Source of the DNA: Ewingella sp049889095
GTDB lineage: Bacteria > Pseudomonadota > Gammaproteobacteria > Enterobacterales > Enterobacteriaceae
Assembly: GCA_049889095.1 (NCBI GenBank)
Contig: JBLJFK010000002.1
Strand: one strand, 5' to 3'
Length of the DNA: 64,000 bases
The notes beneath the pieces are model-generated. The model searched no databases. It worked only from the letters and a program-made list of their open reading frames with translations, and was not told the origin of the DNA. Within the stretch, counting starts at the first letter, position 1. Each line of letters opens with the position of its first letter. Shown piece by piece: positions 43,607 through 52,747 of this stretch. The position numbers and the translations under genes were made by a program.

Positions 43607-46600
43607 ATGGAAAAAAACATGCTTGGTCTGTTCTCGGCTTCACAGGTTACCTGGAAGGTATTGCTGGCATTGGGCCTCAGTATTGGCTTACTGGCTCTCG
43701 TCTCTCTGAAGGTCATCCAGCAAACTTCAAGTCTGGCCGCCATCTGGTTGCCCACCGCTTTGCTAATACCGGTGCTTTTCCATTATTGCTACCGCGACTG
43801 GATCCCGTTGCTTTTTGCCGCAGCGCTGGGGCTTGCCGCGGTTCATACTGCAGTAGGCACACCCTTTGCGCACTATTGGCCCTATGTTCTCAACAACCTC
43901 ATTGAGGCAGGGCTTTGCGCATTGTTGCTCCGCAAACTGCTGCCTGCTCAGGACCCGCTGTCCGGGCTGACAAACTGGATAAAATTCCTGGCGGTTGCTG
44001 TCGTATTCTCACCGCTGCTTAGCTCTGTGTTTTCTACGCTGTTTATTTTGCATTCGCACTCTGCGCAGGAACTGCAACATAGTTTCGCCACTTGGTATAT
44101 CTCAGAAGCCGTGGGAATCTTATCGCTAACGCCGCTTGGCCTAATCTACCAGCGCGGTTATTGGCAGCAGTTAACCCATTCACGACGCCTGTATGAAATG
44201 CTGCTGACGCTGACGTTAACCCTGCTGGCCGGTTTCCTCGCACTGAAATGGTTGCCTTATCCCTTTGCTTTTATTACTATTCCACTGCTATGGACCGCGA
44301 TCCGCCTGCCTCGTGTTGAAGCTTTTTTCATATTTCTTTGCATGACGCTGATGATTACGCTATTGCAAACCACTGGCGTTATATCAGTGATACTGCATTT
44401 CACTCCCCTTCCTGAGAGTTTATTGTTTACTCCTCTTATTCTGATCCTGCTGCCCGCCAATGCCATGGCGATGGCGATGCACGCCCTGCGGGTGGAGAAG
44501 TCCAACATTACCCAAAGTGAAAGCCGTTTTCGCAATGCGATGGAGTATTCGGCCATCGGCATGGCGCTGGTATCTCCTCAGGGGAAATGGCTGCAGGTGA
44601 ATAAATCGCTGTGTAACTTACTGGGGTATGAGGCAAGTTATCTCAAGACACTGACCTTTCAGGAGATCACCCACCCGGAAGATCTGAGCATAGACCTGGC
44701 CATGTTACAGAAACTATTGGATGGCGATATTCAGAGCTATCAGATAGAGAAGCGGTATCTGTGCCGCAGCGGAGAGATGGTCTGGGCTCTGCTGGCGGTG
44801 TCTCTGGTAAGAGATGACAATCAAAATCCGCTCTATTTCATCTCGCAAATCGAAGATATCAGCGATCTGAAAAAGACAGAAATTACCAATAAGCGCCTGT
44901 CTGAAGCATTACACGAAGAGAAAGAGTTACTGCATATCACGCTGAGTGCCATCAAAGAAGCGGTGATCTCCACTGATCGCAATATGGACGTGACTTTCAT
45001 GAATCCGGTGGCAGAGAAAATGACCGGCTGGACGCAACAACATGCCCAGGGCAACCCCGTAAGCAGCATTGTGCATATCAGCGTCGGCGCCGATGGCCCA
45101 TTGATCGATAATCTGATGCAGTTTGATATCAATAAAAACCTGCACTCTTCTATCGATCAATCACTTACCTTGCATGGTTATCCCAGCGGTCAGTTTGACG
45201 TACAACTGGCGGTATCGCCGCTGCGTACCCTAAAGGATGAGCCAATAGGCATCGTGCTGGTGCTACAAGATGTCAGTAAATCCCGCGAACTGATGCGCCA
45301 GCTCAGTTACACCGCTTCTCATGACCTGCTCACCAGCTTATCCAACCGCGGCAGTTTCGAAGTGAGCTTAAAAGACGCGCTGCAACTCACCGCTGACGAA
45401 CATCAGCATCACACTTTAGCCTTTATCGATCTTGACCACTTTAAAGCGGTCAATGATACCGCAGGCCACGCAGCAGGCGACGAGTTATTACGCCAGATAA
45501 GCCATCTGATGCAAGAGCAAATCCGTGACAGCGACAAGCTGGCACGGCTGGGCGGAGATGAATTCGCACTGGTTCTCTTCAACTGTCCGCAGGAGCAGGG
45601 ACTGCAGGTTATCCATAAACTAGTTCGTAAAATCAACGAGTTCCAATTTATGTGGAACAACCAGATTTACCGCATCGGTGCCAGCGCCGGGATCACCCGT
45701 ATCGTCGACGCCTCGGTGAACGGCAGCGAATACATGGCCCAGGCCGATATCGCCTGTTACACCGCCAAGAATCGCGGGCGTGGCCAGGTATTTAACTATG
45801 AAGCACGGCAAAAACGCCTGCTCTCTCCACATACCGAAATATTTCGCCCCGCAGATATCCGCCAGATCATCAATGAGGATAAATTGTCGTTGAATTGTCG
45901 CGCAGCTTCGCCACCCAGAACACCGCTGTCGGTCTGTTTCTATCAGCTTTCCATACAGTTTGTTGAACCGCTCAATGGCATTAAACGGGCCGATATCATG
46001 CTCGAAGCGGCGCGTTTTTACGATATGATGCCGGATATTGACCGCTGGATGCTGCGAAAAATACTAAAAGAGTACGCCCAAGGGATCAGCAATAAAGGCA
46101 TTTGCGTCGCCATTCCACTCTCTACTGAAGGGTTGTTACAGGATTCGCTGCGCGAGGAGCTGATCAGTTTGCTCGACAACACCGTAATGCCTCTCTCCTC
46201 GGTCAATCTGATGATTAACGATGACGTCCTGCTCAAATACGACCACTTGAGCACCTTCATTGCCGGGCTGAAACAACGCGGCTGTAAAATTGTGCTGCAA
46301 AATGTCGGGAAAAATCTCAATGAGTTTAATAGATTGGCAACAGGCTCAGTGGACTATGTGCAAATAGACCCTGACTTCATGAAACAGATCCATTACAACC
46401 AGATGGACGAGGTGCTGGTGACTATTTTGCATGGCAATATACACCGCATAACCGCGCAGACCCTGGCTGGGCCTGCCGATCTCAACCAAACGCTGGATAA
46501 GCTCACCAGCATTGGTATAGATCTGGTGGAAGGCGATACCATCGCACCGATGACCTCCCTGGACAGCCTGCTCAACACCGGCTATTTCGGCATCCACTGA
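43607..46600 (+). CDS. dgcE: Diguanylate cyclase DgcE-like (MASE1-PAS-PAS-GGDEF-degenerate EAL)
   Basis: A 997-residue c-di-GMP synthase. MASE1 helices occupy about 1-300, then PAS domains near 305-425 (AMEYSAIGMALVSPQGKW) and 440-560 (AIKEAVISTDRNMDVTFMN). The GGDEF domain has an intact RLGGDEFALVL site and an RxxD inhibitory site (RDSD) five residues before it. The final 240 residues resemble an EAL domain but lack the EAL signature and metal ligands. E. coli DgcE (YegE) has the same plan and also lies beside alkA. A GAGAAAGG site precedes the ATG. Confidence 0.92.
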   Translation: MEKNMLGLFSASQVTWKVLLALGLSIGLLALVSLKVIQQTSSLAAIWLPTALLIPVLFHYCYRDWIPLLFAAALGLAAVHTAVGTPFAHYWPYVLNNLIEAGLCALLLRKLLPAQDPLSGLTNWIKFLAVAVVFSPLLSSVFSTLFILHSHSAQELQHSFATWYISEAVGILSLTPLGLIYQRGYWQQLTHSRRLYEMLLTLTLTLLAGFLALKWLPYPFAFITIPLLWTAIRLPRVEAFFIFLCMTLMITLLQTTGVISVILHFTPLPESLLFTPLILILLPANAMAMAMHALRVEKSNITQSESRFRNAMEYSAIGMALVSPQGKWLQVNKSLCNLLGYEASYLKTLTFQEITHPEDLSIDLAMLQKLLDGDIQSYQIEKRYLCRSGEMVWALLAVSLVRDDNQNPLYFISQIEDISDLKKTEITNKRLSEALHEEKELLHITLSAIKEAVISTDRNMDVTFMNPVAEKMTGWTQQHAQGNPVSSIVHISVGADGPLIDNLMQFDINKNLHSSIDQSLTLHGYPSGQFDVQLAVSPLRTLKDEPIGIVLVLQDVSKSRELMRQLSYTASHDLLTSLSNRGSFEVSLKDALQLTADEHQHHTLAFIDLDHFKAVNDTAGHAAGDELLRQISHLMQEQIRDSDKLARLGGDEFALVLFNCPQEQGLQVIHKLVRKINEFQFMWNNQIYRIGASAGITRIVDASVNGSEYMAQADIACYTAKNRGRGQVFNYEARQKRLLSPHTEIFRPADIRQIINEDKLSLNCRAASPPRTPLSVCFYQLSIQFVEPLNGIKRADIMLEAARFYDMMPDIDRWMLRKILKEYAQGISNKGICVAIPLSTEGLLQDSLREELISLLDNTVMPLSSVNLMINDDVLLKYDHLSTFIAGLKQRGCKIVLQNVGKNLNEFNRLATGSVDYVQIDPDFMKQIHYNQMDEVLVTILHGNIHRITAQTLAGPADLNQTLDKLTSIGIDLVEGDTIAPMTSLDSLLNTGYFGIH

Positions 46601-46622
46601 TCGTAGCGGAGGCTTGTTACCC

Positions 46623-47492
46623 TCACTCTGGTTGGAAGCTGTCGTTAAACCACAAGTGCAGCGTGGCGTAAGTGCGCCACGGTTGCCAGACTTCGGCGTA
46701 ACGAGCAATATTCGCCTGCGTCATTCCCGGAAAACGTTGTTTAATCAAATAATCACCGCTGAGGAAAACATCCGGCGCTGACCACGCCCGCATGGCGACG
46801 TAACTGGCTGTCCAGTTACCAATACCGGGCATCGCCAGCAATGTTTTTACGCCCTGTTGCAGATCAGTTATCGCATCTAACGGCAGCGTTGCCTGTTCAA
46901 CGGCTTGCGCCACGCCAATCAGGCAGGCTGCGCGTTTCGCCTGGATGCCTATCCCGCGGAGATCATCCACACAAAGCTCAGCAATGCACGCCGCAGTAGG
47001 GAATAAATGCGTTAGGCCGTCGAAGGGTGTGGTAATGGGTTGTCCCCATTTTTGGGTCAGTCGTGTCGCTAACGTGGCGGCCATTTTCACGCTCACCAAC
47101 TGCCCGAGAATCGCACGGACAATCAGTTCAAAACGGTTAATGCAGCCCGGCAGGCGCAGTCCGACAGCATTTTCTGCCAGCTTTCCCAGTCCGGCTGCGA
47201 TAAGCAGAGGATCAGCGTCCAAATCCAGCAACCGTCGAACTTGCTGCTCGACCTGCGACGTCACCGTCTGCAATGACGGTGATAGCTGCAGTTCAACACA
47301 GTTTCTCTCCGCTATTGGCCGCAGCCTTAGCCAACCGGAGAAGGTTTCATCGCCGGACACAACCACCAGCGTACGTTGATAAAACTCACCCTCTTTCTGC
47401 TCAATACCGGCCAACGTGCGTGCGCCAAGAAATGCCATCATCCACTGCCAGTCATAGGGTGGTGCGTAACTGAGATATGTTTTTGCAGACAC
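46623..47492 (-). CDS. alkA: DNA-3-methyladenine glycosylase II AlkA
   Basis: A 289-residue HhH-GPD glycosylase that removes alkylated bases such as 3-methyladenine. The helix-hairpin-helix is LLAMPGIGNWTASYVAMRAW, and the catalytic Asp lies in DVFLSGDYLIKQRFPGM. The N-terminal TBP-like domain begins SYAPPYDWQWMMAFLGAR. The GTG at 47492 has GGGAA upstream; a TTG six codons earlier is an alternative. It converges with dgcE, as alkA and yegE do in E. coli. No Ada domain or ada gene is nearby. Confidence 0.93.
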   Translation of the reverse strand: MSAKTYLSYAPPYDWQWMMAFLGARTLAGIEQKEGEFYQRTLVVVSGDETFSGWLRLRPIAERNCVELQLSPSLQTVTSQVEQQVRRLLDLDADPLLIAAGLGKLAENAVGLRLPGCINRFELIVRAILGQLVSVKMAATLATRLTQKWGQPITTPFDGLTHLFPTAACIAELCVDDLRGIGIQAKRAACLIGVAQAVEQATLPLDAITDLQQGVKTLLAMPGIGNWTASYVAMRAWSAPDVFLSGDYLIKQRFPGMTQANIARYAEVWQPWRTYATLHLWFNDSFQPE

Positions 47493-47570
47493 GATAGTTC
47501 CCAGAATCAAGTACAGAATAAAAATGAGAGTACAACCCCATCAGCAGTGTAACAGGTGAGATAAAAAGAT

Positions 47571-47600
47571 AAAAAAACCGACGGAATTTCCGTCGGTTTT
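47571..47600 (-). terminator. Terminator after terD
   Basis: A long AAAACCGACGG/CCGTCGGTTTT stem ends in a T run on the minus strand. It closes the ter operon. Confidence 0.88.
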
Positions 47601-47655
47601 AGGTCTTGCGGTACCGGATTGAATCACCGGTTCAGGGCGTGACGTTAACCCACAC

Positions 47656-48231
47656 TCAGATACTCACACCAAAATTCTTCGCGAGTGCGGAGAGCCCGCC
47701 TTCATAACCTTGTCCTACGGCTTTGAATTTCCACTCGCCGTTGTGGCGGTAAAGCTCGCCGAAGATCATCGCTGTTTCAGTTGCGGCATCTTCAGAAAGA
47801 TCATAACGGGTCAGCTCAACCTGGTCATCGTTGTTCACCGCACGAATGAAGCCGTTAGTGACCATGCCGAAGTTTTGTTTGCGCTCTTCCGCTTCATAAA
47901 TGGTCACGGCAAAAACTATTTTCTTGGCCTTCGCATCGACTTTATCGAGATGGATCAGCAGCTGTTCGTCATCGCCGTCACCCTCACCGGTACGGTTGTC
48001 ACCCTGATGTATAACGCCACCACAGGTACTGGTAATGTTGTTGAAGAAGATGAAGCTGCTGTCAGACAGAACTTTGTCATCTTCGCCGACAATAAATGCC
48101 GAGGCATCGAGGTCAAAAGCCGCGCCATCCGTTTTACGGGAATCCCAGCCTAAACCAAACATCACCGATTTCATCGACGGTGCTTCTTTAGTCAGGGACA
48201 CGTTGCCACCTTTTTTCAAAGATACAGCCAT
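47656..48231 (-). CDS. terD: TerD-family tellurium/stress resistance protein
   Basis: A 191-residue calcium-binding TerD-domain protein. Key parts are MFGLGWDSRKTDGAAFDLDAS, GDNRTGEGDGDDEQ (acidic Ca2+ loop), FAVTIYEAEERKQNFGMV and the C-terminal ELYRHNGEWKFKAVGQGYEGGL. TerD and TerE are very alike; TerD is chosen because it follows terC as the fifth gene. An AAGGAGTTG site precedes the ATG. No terE or terF follows; the operon ends here. The product is cytoplasmic and, with TerC, is thought to act at the membrane in stress, phage and tellurite tolerance. Confidence 0.85.
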   Translation of the reverse strand: MAVSLKKGGNVSLTKEAPSMKSVMFGLGWDSRKTDGAAFDLDASAFIVGEDDKVLSDSSFIFFNNITSTCGGVIHQGDNRTGEGDGDDEQLLIHLDKVDAKAKKIVFAVTIYEAEERKQNFGMVTNGFIRAVNNDDQVELTRYDLSEDAATETAMIFGELYRHNGEWKFKAVGQGYEGGLSALAKNFGVSI

Positions 48232-48332
48232 AATTCAACTCCTTAATTACATTTTGTTGAAAGGCACTGCCTTACTTAGCAGTACCGTTAAGCGAAAATT
48301 AAACGCCTCTCCGGGCTGTCAACGGCTCAACA

Positions 48333-49364
48333 TTACGATTGAGCCGGTTGGTCTTTAGCCGGGAATATCACGCTGGCAACAATACCAATGGCCAGTACCA
48401 CCAGCACCACATACAGGCTGGCAGTTGCACTGATACCAAAGCCATGCCCCCACAGATGGTCACTGGCATTTAAGCCCAGCTTGAAGGCAATGAAGAACAG
48501 CAGTGCGATAACAGCCTTCTCCAGATGCACCAGATACTTGCGCAGTGCTTCCAGTACGAAATACATGGTGCGCAGGCCAAGAATGGCAAACATCATGGCG
48601 GAGTAGACGATCAGCGGTTCGCGGCTGACTGCAATGACGGCGGGTACGCTGTCGAAGGCAAACATGATGTCGGAAAGCTCAACCACGGCCACGCACAGCA
48701 GCAACGGTGTGGCATATTTCGCGCCTTTCTTTACATCAAAGCTGAAGCCTTTGTTTTCAGGCTTTTCCATCTCAGCGCTGACTTCTTTGGCACTGAGCAT
48801 AAAGCGGTTACCCGCCAGCTTTGGCCAAACAGGATAGAAGCGCCGTACCAGACGATTTGCAAAGTGATCGGAATAGTCTTCCGTCTCGCCATCATCATCG
48901 CCGGAGCGCAGCATCATCACAGCGGTCAAAGCCACTAGCACGGCGAACAACATTTCTACCCACGGGCCGAGCATCAATAAACCGGACCCGATGGCAACAA
49001 AAATGGCGCGGAACACAATGGCGCCGATAATTCCCCAGTACAGCACACGGTGACGGTAGCCATCCGGCACTTTGAACCAGGCAAAAATAGCCATCATCAC
49101 GAACAAATTATCGACCGAGAGTACTTTCTCCAGCGCATAACCGGTAACAAACAGACTGGCAACTTCAGCGCCGTGACTGACGTACAGGAACGCGGCAAAA
49201 GCTAACGCGGTAACAATCCAGAACAACGACCACAGCACCGCACTCTTTAACCCAATGGCTTTATCACCACGGTGCGCTAATAAGTCGATCAACAAGGCAG
49301 CGATAGCCAGTACCACAAATACGGCGACAGTTACCGGCGGAAAACCAATCAGGGTAGATTCCAT
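48333..49364 (-). CDS. terC: TerC membrane protein
   Basis: A 343-residue integral membrane protein with about nine helices. The family signatures are GYALEKVLSVDNLFVMMAIF and VAVVELSDIMFAFDSVPAVIAVSREP, whose acidic residues may bind metal. A cytoplasmic acidic loop (RSGDDDGETEDYSDHF) lies between the two halves. In E. coli plasmid systems TerC binds TerB. The ATG at 49364 is spaced well from GAGAG; a neighbouring ATG at 49367 is equally possible. Confidence 0.95.
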   Translation of the reverse strand: MESTLIGFPPVTVAVFVVLAIAALLIDLLAHRGDKAIGLKSAVLWSLFWIVTALAFAAFLYVSHGAEVASLFVTGYALEKVLSVDNLFVMMAIFAWFKVPDGYRHRVLYWGIIGAIVFRAIFVAIGSGLLMLGPWVEMLFAVLVALTAVMMLRSGDDDGETEDYSDHFANRLVRRFYPVWPKLAGNRFMLSAKEVSAEMEKPENKGFSFDVKKGAKYATPLLLCVAVVELSDIMFAFDSVPAVIAVSREPLIVYSAMMFAILGLRTMYFVLEALRKYLVHLEKAVIALLFFIAFKLGLNASDHLWGHGFGISATASLYVVLVVLAIGIVASVIFPAKDQPAQS

Positions 49365-49389
49365 CATTACTCTCAATCAAAACGAACAA

Positions 49390-49836
49390 TCAGAAAAATT
49401 CTTCAGGCTTCAGGCCCAACTCATTACACACTTCCAGCAGCGCCCGCTTTTCATCTTCATCGAAATTAGCGTCACTCTTGGCAATCATCACACCTAGCCG
49501 AACGGCAGCGCGTGCTTCTTCGGGTTTTTTACGTAATTTACCGACGGTCTTCAGGCACTCAGAGCGCCCAATATCCAGATCGAAATCGAACTTGGCAGAG
49601 AGCTTCTGGAACTCACTTATCACCTCTTCGGTACTGAACACTTTCAGGGTGTCGCTGATTTCAAAATATTTAATCAGCTTTTGTTTTTCCTGCGCGCTGA
49701 CCACGCCATCGGCGAAGGCAATGTAGGTGCCCACAGCCACACATCCCTGCATGAAGTCTTTACCTTTATAACGGCTGACTTCAGACAACAGCGTTTCACG
49801 CCCCTGATTAAATTTGTTTTTAGCCCAATCCAACAT
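49390..49836 (-). CDS. terB: TerB cytoplasmic protein
   Basis: A 148-residue helical protein of the TerB family. It has the acidic GVVSAQEKQKLIKYF helix and a second repeat (SDANFDEDEKRALLEVCNELGL), which form the metal-binding duplicated fold. TerB associates with TerC at the membrane. The ATG at 49836 has an AGAGGAAA site; 18 more codons overlap terA and are rejected. Confidence 0.94.
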   Translation of the reverse strand: MLDWAKNKFNQGRETLLSEVSRYKGKDFMQGCVAVGTYIAFADGVVSAQEKQKLIKYFEISDTLKVFSTEEVISEFQKLSAKFDFDLDIGRSECLKTVGKLRKKPEEARAAVRLGVMIAKSDANFDEDEKRALLEVCNELGLKPEEFF

Positions 49837-49856
49837 GTTGTTTTCCTCTGTGAAAT

Positions 49857-51029
49857 TTATTTGCTGCCTGCACGCCAGTTGAAACCCCAACCATAGGCTT
49901 TATCCATAGGTTCGTGGCCACCAAAATAGACATTCAGGCGTTCGACTTTTAAGGTGTTATTGATGTTCTCAAGACGGGCAATGGCGCACATTGACTGGCT
50001 GCCGCCGTCCGCATTCAGGCGGGTTTCAATCGGTGGCTGCTCCGGTAATTGCAGCGTCACTACACCGTCGGTTTTCGCCCAGTTCGGAACACCTTTATAA
50101 ATGAAGGCGAAGATCACGACTTCTGCGATATCGTCCCACTTTGCACCGTTAATATTGAGCCACTCGCCTTCCGAGGCTGAGCCCGTGCGGTCGTCTGCTT
50201 CAAGATGCACATAAGGTACATTCTGGTAATCGCCAAAACGATTTCCCAACGCTTGCACTAAATCCTGATGGCCGTCCTTGAAGCGCACGTAGGCTCCCAA
50301 ATCCAGATCGATGGCATTAAGCTTGCTGAAAAACCCGCCGCCGGACGCCCGATTCCAGTTCAGATTGACCCGAATACGCCCAAAGCCCTGGCTTTTGCTG
50401 AGATTAACCGGCTTGGTTAAATTAACGCTCGGCTGCTCTTTAGTAAGCGTGACTTTGCTAAGATTGATCGGTTTCACCGCCGCTGCAGGAGATGGAACCG
50501 ACACAGGTTTTGGCACCTCTTCAACGGGTGTATCGATGATCACACCAAAGTGCTCGGCCAGCGGCTGTAACCCTCCGTTGAACCCCTGGGCGACAAAGCG
50601 GAATTTCCACTCACTGTTACGCCGATAGAGTTCACCGAGGATCAATGCAGCCTCATTGCGACCGGCTAAATCTACCGGGCAGGCCAGATGAGGCTTGCCA
50701 TTCACTTCCACGCTGATACCTAAAGTACGCAACGTCTGAATGGTATGCCCTGCCTCAGGCGTAATGGTAAAAGCGACGCGTTGTACACTGGCAGGCAGCG
50801 CGCTGAGATTGACTGAAAATGAACTGTTATCCCCTTCCGTCAGTAACAGGACGGAGCGGTCGTTGCTCTGCTTCTGGCCGTAGAAAATAAAATCGTCATC
50901 AGATTGAGTTTTACCGTTGGCATCTAACCGAAAGGCTGACACATCACCCGCAATGGCACTTTTAACCCGAATGATCAGCGTAGCTTCAGGGACAGACCCG
51001 TTGCCACCAGCAATAAGTTGAGTCGCCAT
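49857..51029 (-). CDS. terA: TerA protein (tandem TerD-like domains)
   Basis: A 390-residue protein with two TerD-related beta-sandwich domains. The first (about 1-165) contains IIRVKSAIAGDVSAFRLDANG and ELYRRNSEWKFRFVAQGFNGGLQ. A Pro/Val-rich linker (about 170-205) leads to a second domain with INLSKV, AIDLDLGAYVRFKDG and DDRTGSASEGEWLNI. Calcium-loop residues are only partly kept. It begins two bases after the terZ stop, so the pair is translated as a unit. Confidence 0.92.
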   Translation of the reverse strand: MATQLIAGGNGSVPEATLIIRVKSAIAGDVSAFRLDANGKTQSDDDFIFYGQKQSNDRSVLLLTEGDNSSFSVNLSALPASVQRVAFTITPEAGHTIQTLRTLGISVEVNGKPHLACPVDLAGRNEAALILGELYRRNSEWKFRFVAQGFNGGLQPLAEHFGVIIDTPVEEVPKPVSVPSPAAAVKPINLSKVTLTKEQPSVNLTKPVNLSKSQGFGRIRVNLNWNRASGGGFFSKLNAIDLDLGAYVRFKDGHQDLVQALGNRFGDYQNVPYVHLEADDRTGSASEGEWLNINGAKWDDIAEVVIFAFIYKGVPNWAKTDGVVTLQLPEQPPIETRLNADGGSQSMCAIARLENINNTLKVERLNVYFGGHEPMDKAYGWGFNWRAGSK

Positions 51030-51031
51030 GC

Positions 51032-51619
51032 TTACCCCACCAGCTCACGAATAACCAGCGGCAACATGCTTTCCACCGTTCGTCCGCTGGAAGTCTGGCC
51101 GTGAGCCTTGAAGGTCCAGTCATTGCCCTTACGGGACAGTGATGCGATAAACAACGCCGAGTGCGCCCCCTTCTCCGACAGATTGAAATTCGCCAACTCT
51201 TTGCTGCGCTGGTCAAGAATACGCACGCTGGCATTCTCAACTTTGGTGAAATTCTGACCGGTAAAACTGTTCACTGTGAAAGCCAGATGTTCGACGTCGG
51301 AAGGTACGCGGCTCAAATCGATGAGGATCACTTCATCGTCGCCATCTCCGGCACCAGTACGGTTATCGCCACTGTGTTTGACTGAACCACAGCTGGATTG
51401 CAACTTGCGAAACCAGATGGTGTCGACCGCTTCGCCGTCGCTGTCGAGCATCACGCAGGAGGCATCCAGATCAACCTCACCCCCGCCGCCACCGAACATA
51501 CCAAATAGCCCTTTGCTTTTCGCCGCATCCCATCCCAGACCGATATGCACAGCCGTCACGCTAGCGCCGGATTCTTTAGCCAGGGATACCGATTGATTTT
51601 TACTGAGTGAAATAGCCAC
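51032..51619 (-). CDS. terZ: TerZ protein (GTG start)
   Basis: A 195-residue TerD-domain protein that heads terZABCD. It has GLGWDAAKSKG followed by a Gly-rich loop (FGMFGGGGGEVDLDASC) and the calcium loop GDNRTGAGDGDDE. The start is GTG at 51619 with an AAAGGAGC site. It is followed two bases later by terA. The promoter must lie in the long AT-rich gap upstream. Confidence 0.93.
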   Translation of the reverse strand: MAISLSKNQSVSLAKESGASVTAVHIGLGWDAAKSKGLFGMFGGGGGEVDLDASCVMLDSDGEAVDTIWFRKLQSSCGSVKHSGDNRTGAGDGDDEVILIDLSRVPSDVEHLAFTVNSFTGQNFTKVENASVRILDQRSKELANFNLSEKGAHSALFIASLSRKGNDWTFKAHGQTSSGRTVESMLPLVIRELVG

Positions 51620-52341
51620 AAAAGCTCCTTTTTGGAAAAATGGTATTAGAAATCGATTAGTTCAAATAATTACCAGCGTCATATTCGACACCATTTGATA
51701 ACCACAAAAGAAATAATGACAAAATTAGGGTTATTTTTTAAATTTCCCGAAAAATATAAAGGCGATCGATACATAAATAAGAATGCACACAAAATACGCA
51801 CAATGACGAGATAGATTCTCTGATGTTACGAGCGACAGTATTACGCGATTTTATTCACTTTGTTTAGGAAAGGTTTATTGTTTTACACAGAAACACACTT
51901 TGATAGAAAAATTGACAATAACCATAACTATTATCCTGCTTATTATTTTTCAAGCTATGCAATACATGATATTTGCTTGAACTTTCACTTTATCGATCAG
52001 TAAGCGTGAAAAAAATCAATCGTAAGCTCATGTTTTAAATTGAACAATAGACATTTCATGATCATTTTCTTTTTTGTCGATCTGGATTCCAATGTACAGA
52101 AAAAATACCCCTCCAGCGTCGTACTGACGTAATATTTAATTCAGGACGGCATATTGCAAAGAAACGTAAATAATATTGCTTAAAGCATTTTATTTCCTGC
52201 CAACTATGAAAAATTCATGAAAAAATACGCTGTTATTTTATAAGAAATATTGCCCCCGTCATTCCCTGAATATTTTTTTTCATTCATTGAATTCTGGCGC
52301 AATAAATTAAACTGGCTGACAGCTTAGTTTTAACGTTATTT
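51620..52341. other. Long AT-rich divergent promoter region of the Ter island
   Basis: Over 700 bases between terZ and the divergent metabolite operon. It is much more AT-rich than the flanking genes. No open frame is convincing on either strand. It should hold the promoters of both arms and perhaps binding sites for H-NS-like or stress regulators; none could be assigned by eye. Confidence 0.5.
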
Positions 52342-52743
52342 ATGGTGGTTTTGGTATTGATAAACTCCAATAGATACAACCTGTTTAACATTCGCATACA
52401 GCTTATTTTTGCCTTTAGTTCTCCGCTTAGTGTACATGCGAGAGATCGCCAATTACTTAGCGAGATAATCCCGCGATGCGGCAAGAATTCGGCGTTCAGT
52501 ATTGAGCAGATAAACATGCTTTCCGAAGGCGTAGAGCTTCAGCTAACTATGTCACCGGAGATGGAAATTCCCATGCTGGTCAATACCCTGAAGACCCACA
52601 GCGCTAAACAGCTCGGGGAACTGTCGGGGGTGAAAAAGAATGGGCTGTGGTTACGCGGCTATGTAGCACATTCCCTGGGAAATCTGCCAGAGGCTCAACA
52701 CAATCTGTCAGCGCTGATTGCTAAAAACCGGCGGGAGAAATAA
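52342..52743 (+). CDS. Degenerate IS200/Y1-transposase-like protein of the Ter operon
   Basis: A 133-residue protein whose order of segments recalls the Y1 (IS200/IS605) transposase fold. RIQLIFAFSSPLSV matches the first strand, IEQINMLSEGVELQLTMSPEMEIPMLVNTLKTHSAKQL the central strand-helix part (split here only in reading), and LWLRGYVAHSLG the usual LWxRGYxxxTVG strand. The catalytic HUH pair is missing: the HxH position reads ELQ at about 65-67. No catalytic Tyr is seen in the last helix. It cannot be an active transposase. It ends five bases before the ATP-grasp gene, so it looks like a domesticated or relic member of the operon. The start is uncertain. Confidence 0.6.
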   Translation: MVVLVLINSNRYNLFNIRIQLIFAFSSPLSVHARDRQLLSEIIPRCGKNSAFSIEQINMLSEGVELQLTMSPEMEIPMLVNTLKTHSAKQLGELSGVKKNGLWLRGYVAHSLGNLPEAQHNLSALIAKNRREK

Positions 52744-52747
52744 TCCA

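Noticed and set aside
52342..52743. Active IS200/IS605 insertion sequence
   Set aside because: The catalytic His pair and Tyr are missing and no end hairpins or tnpB gene are found.
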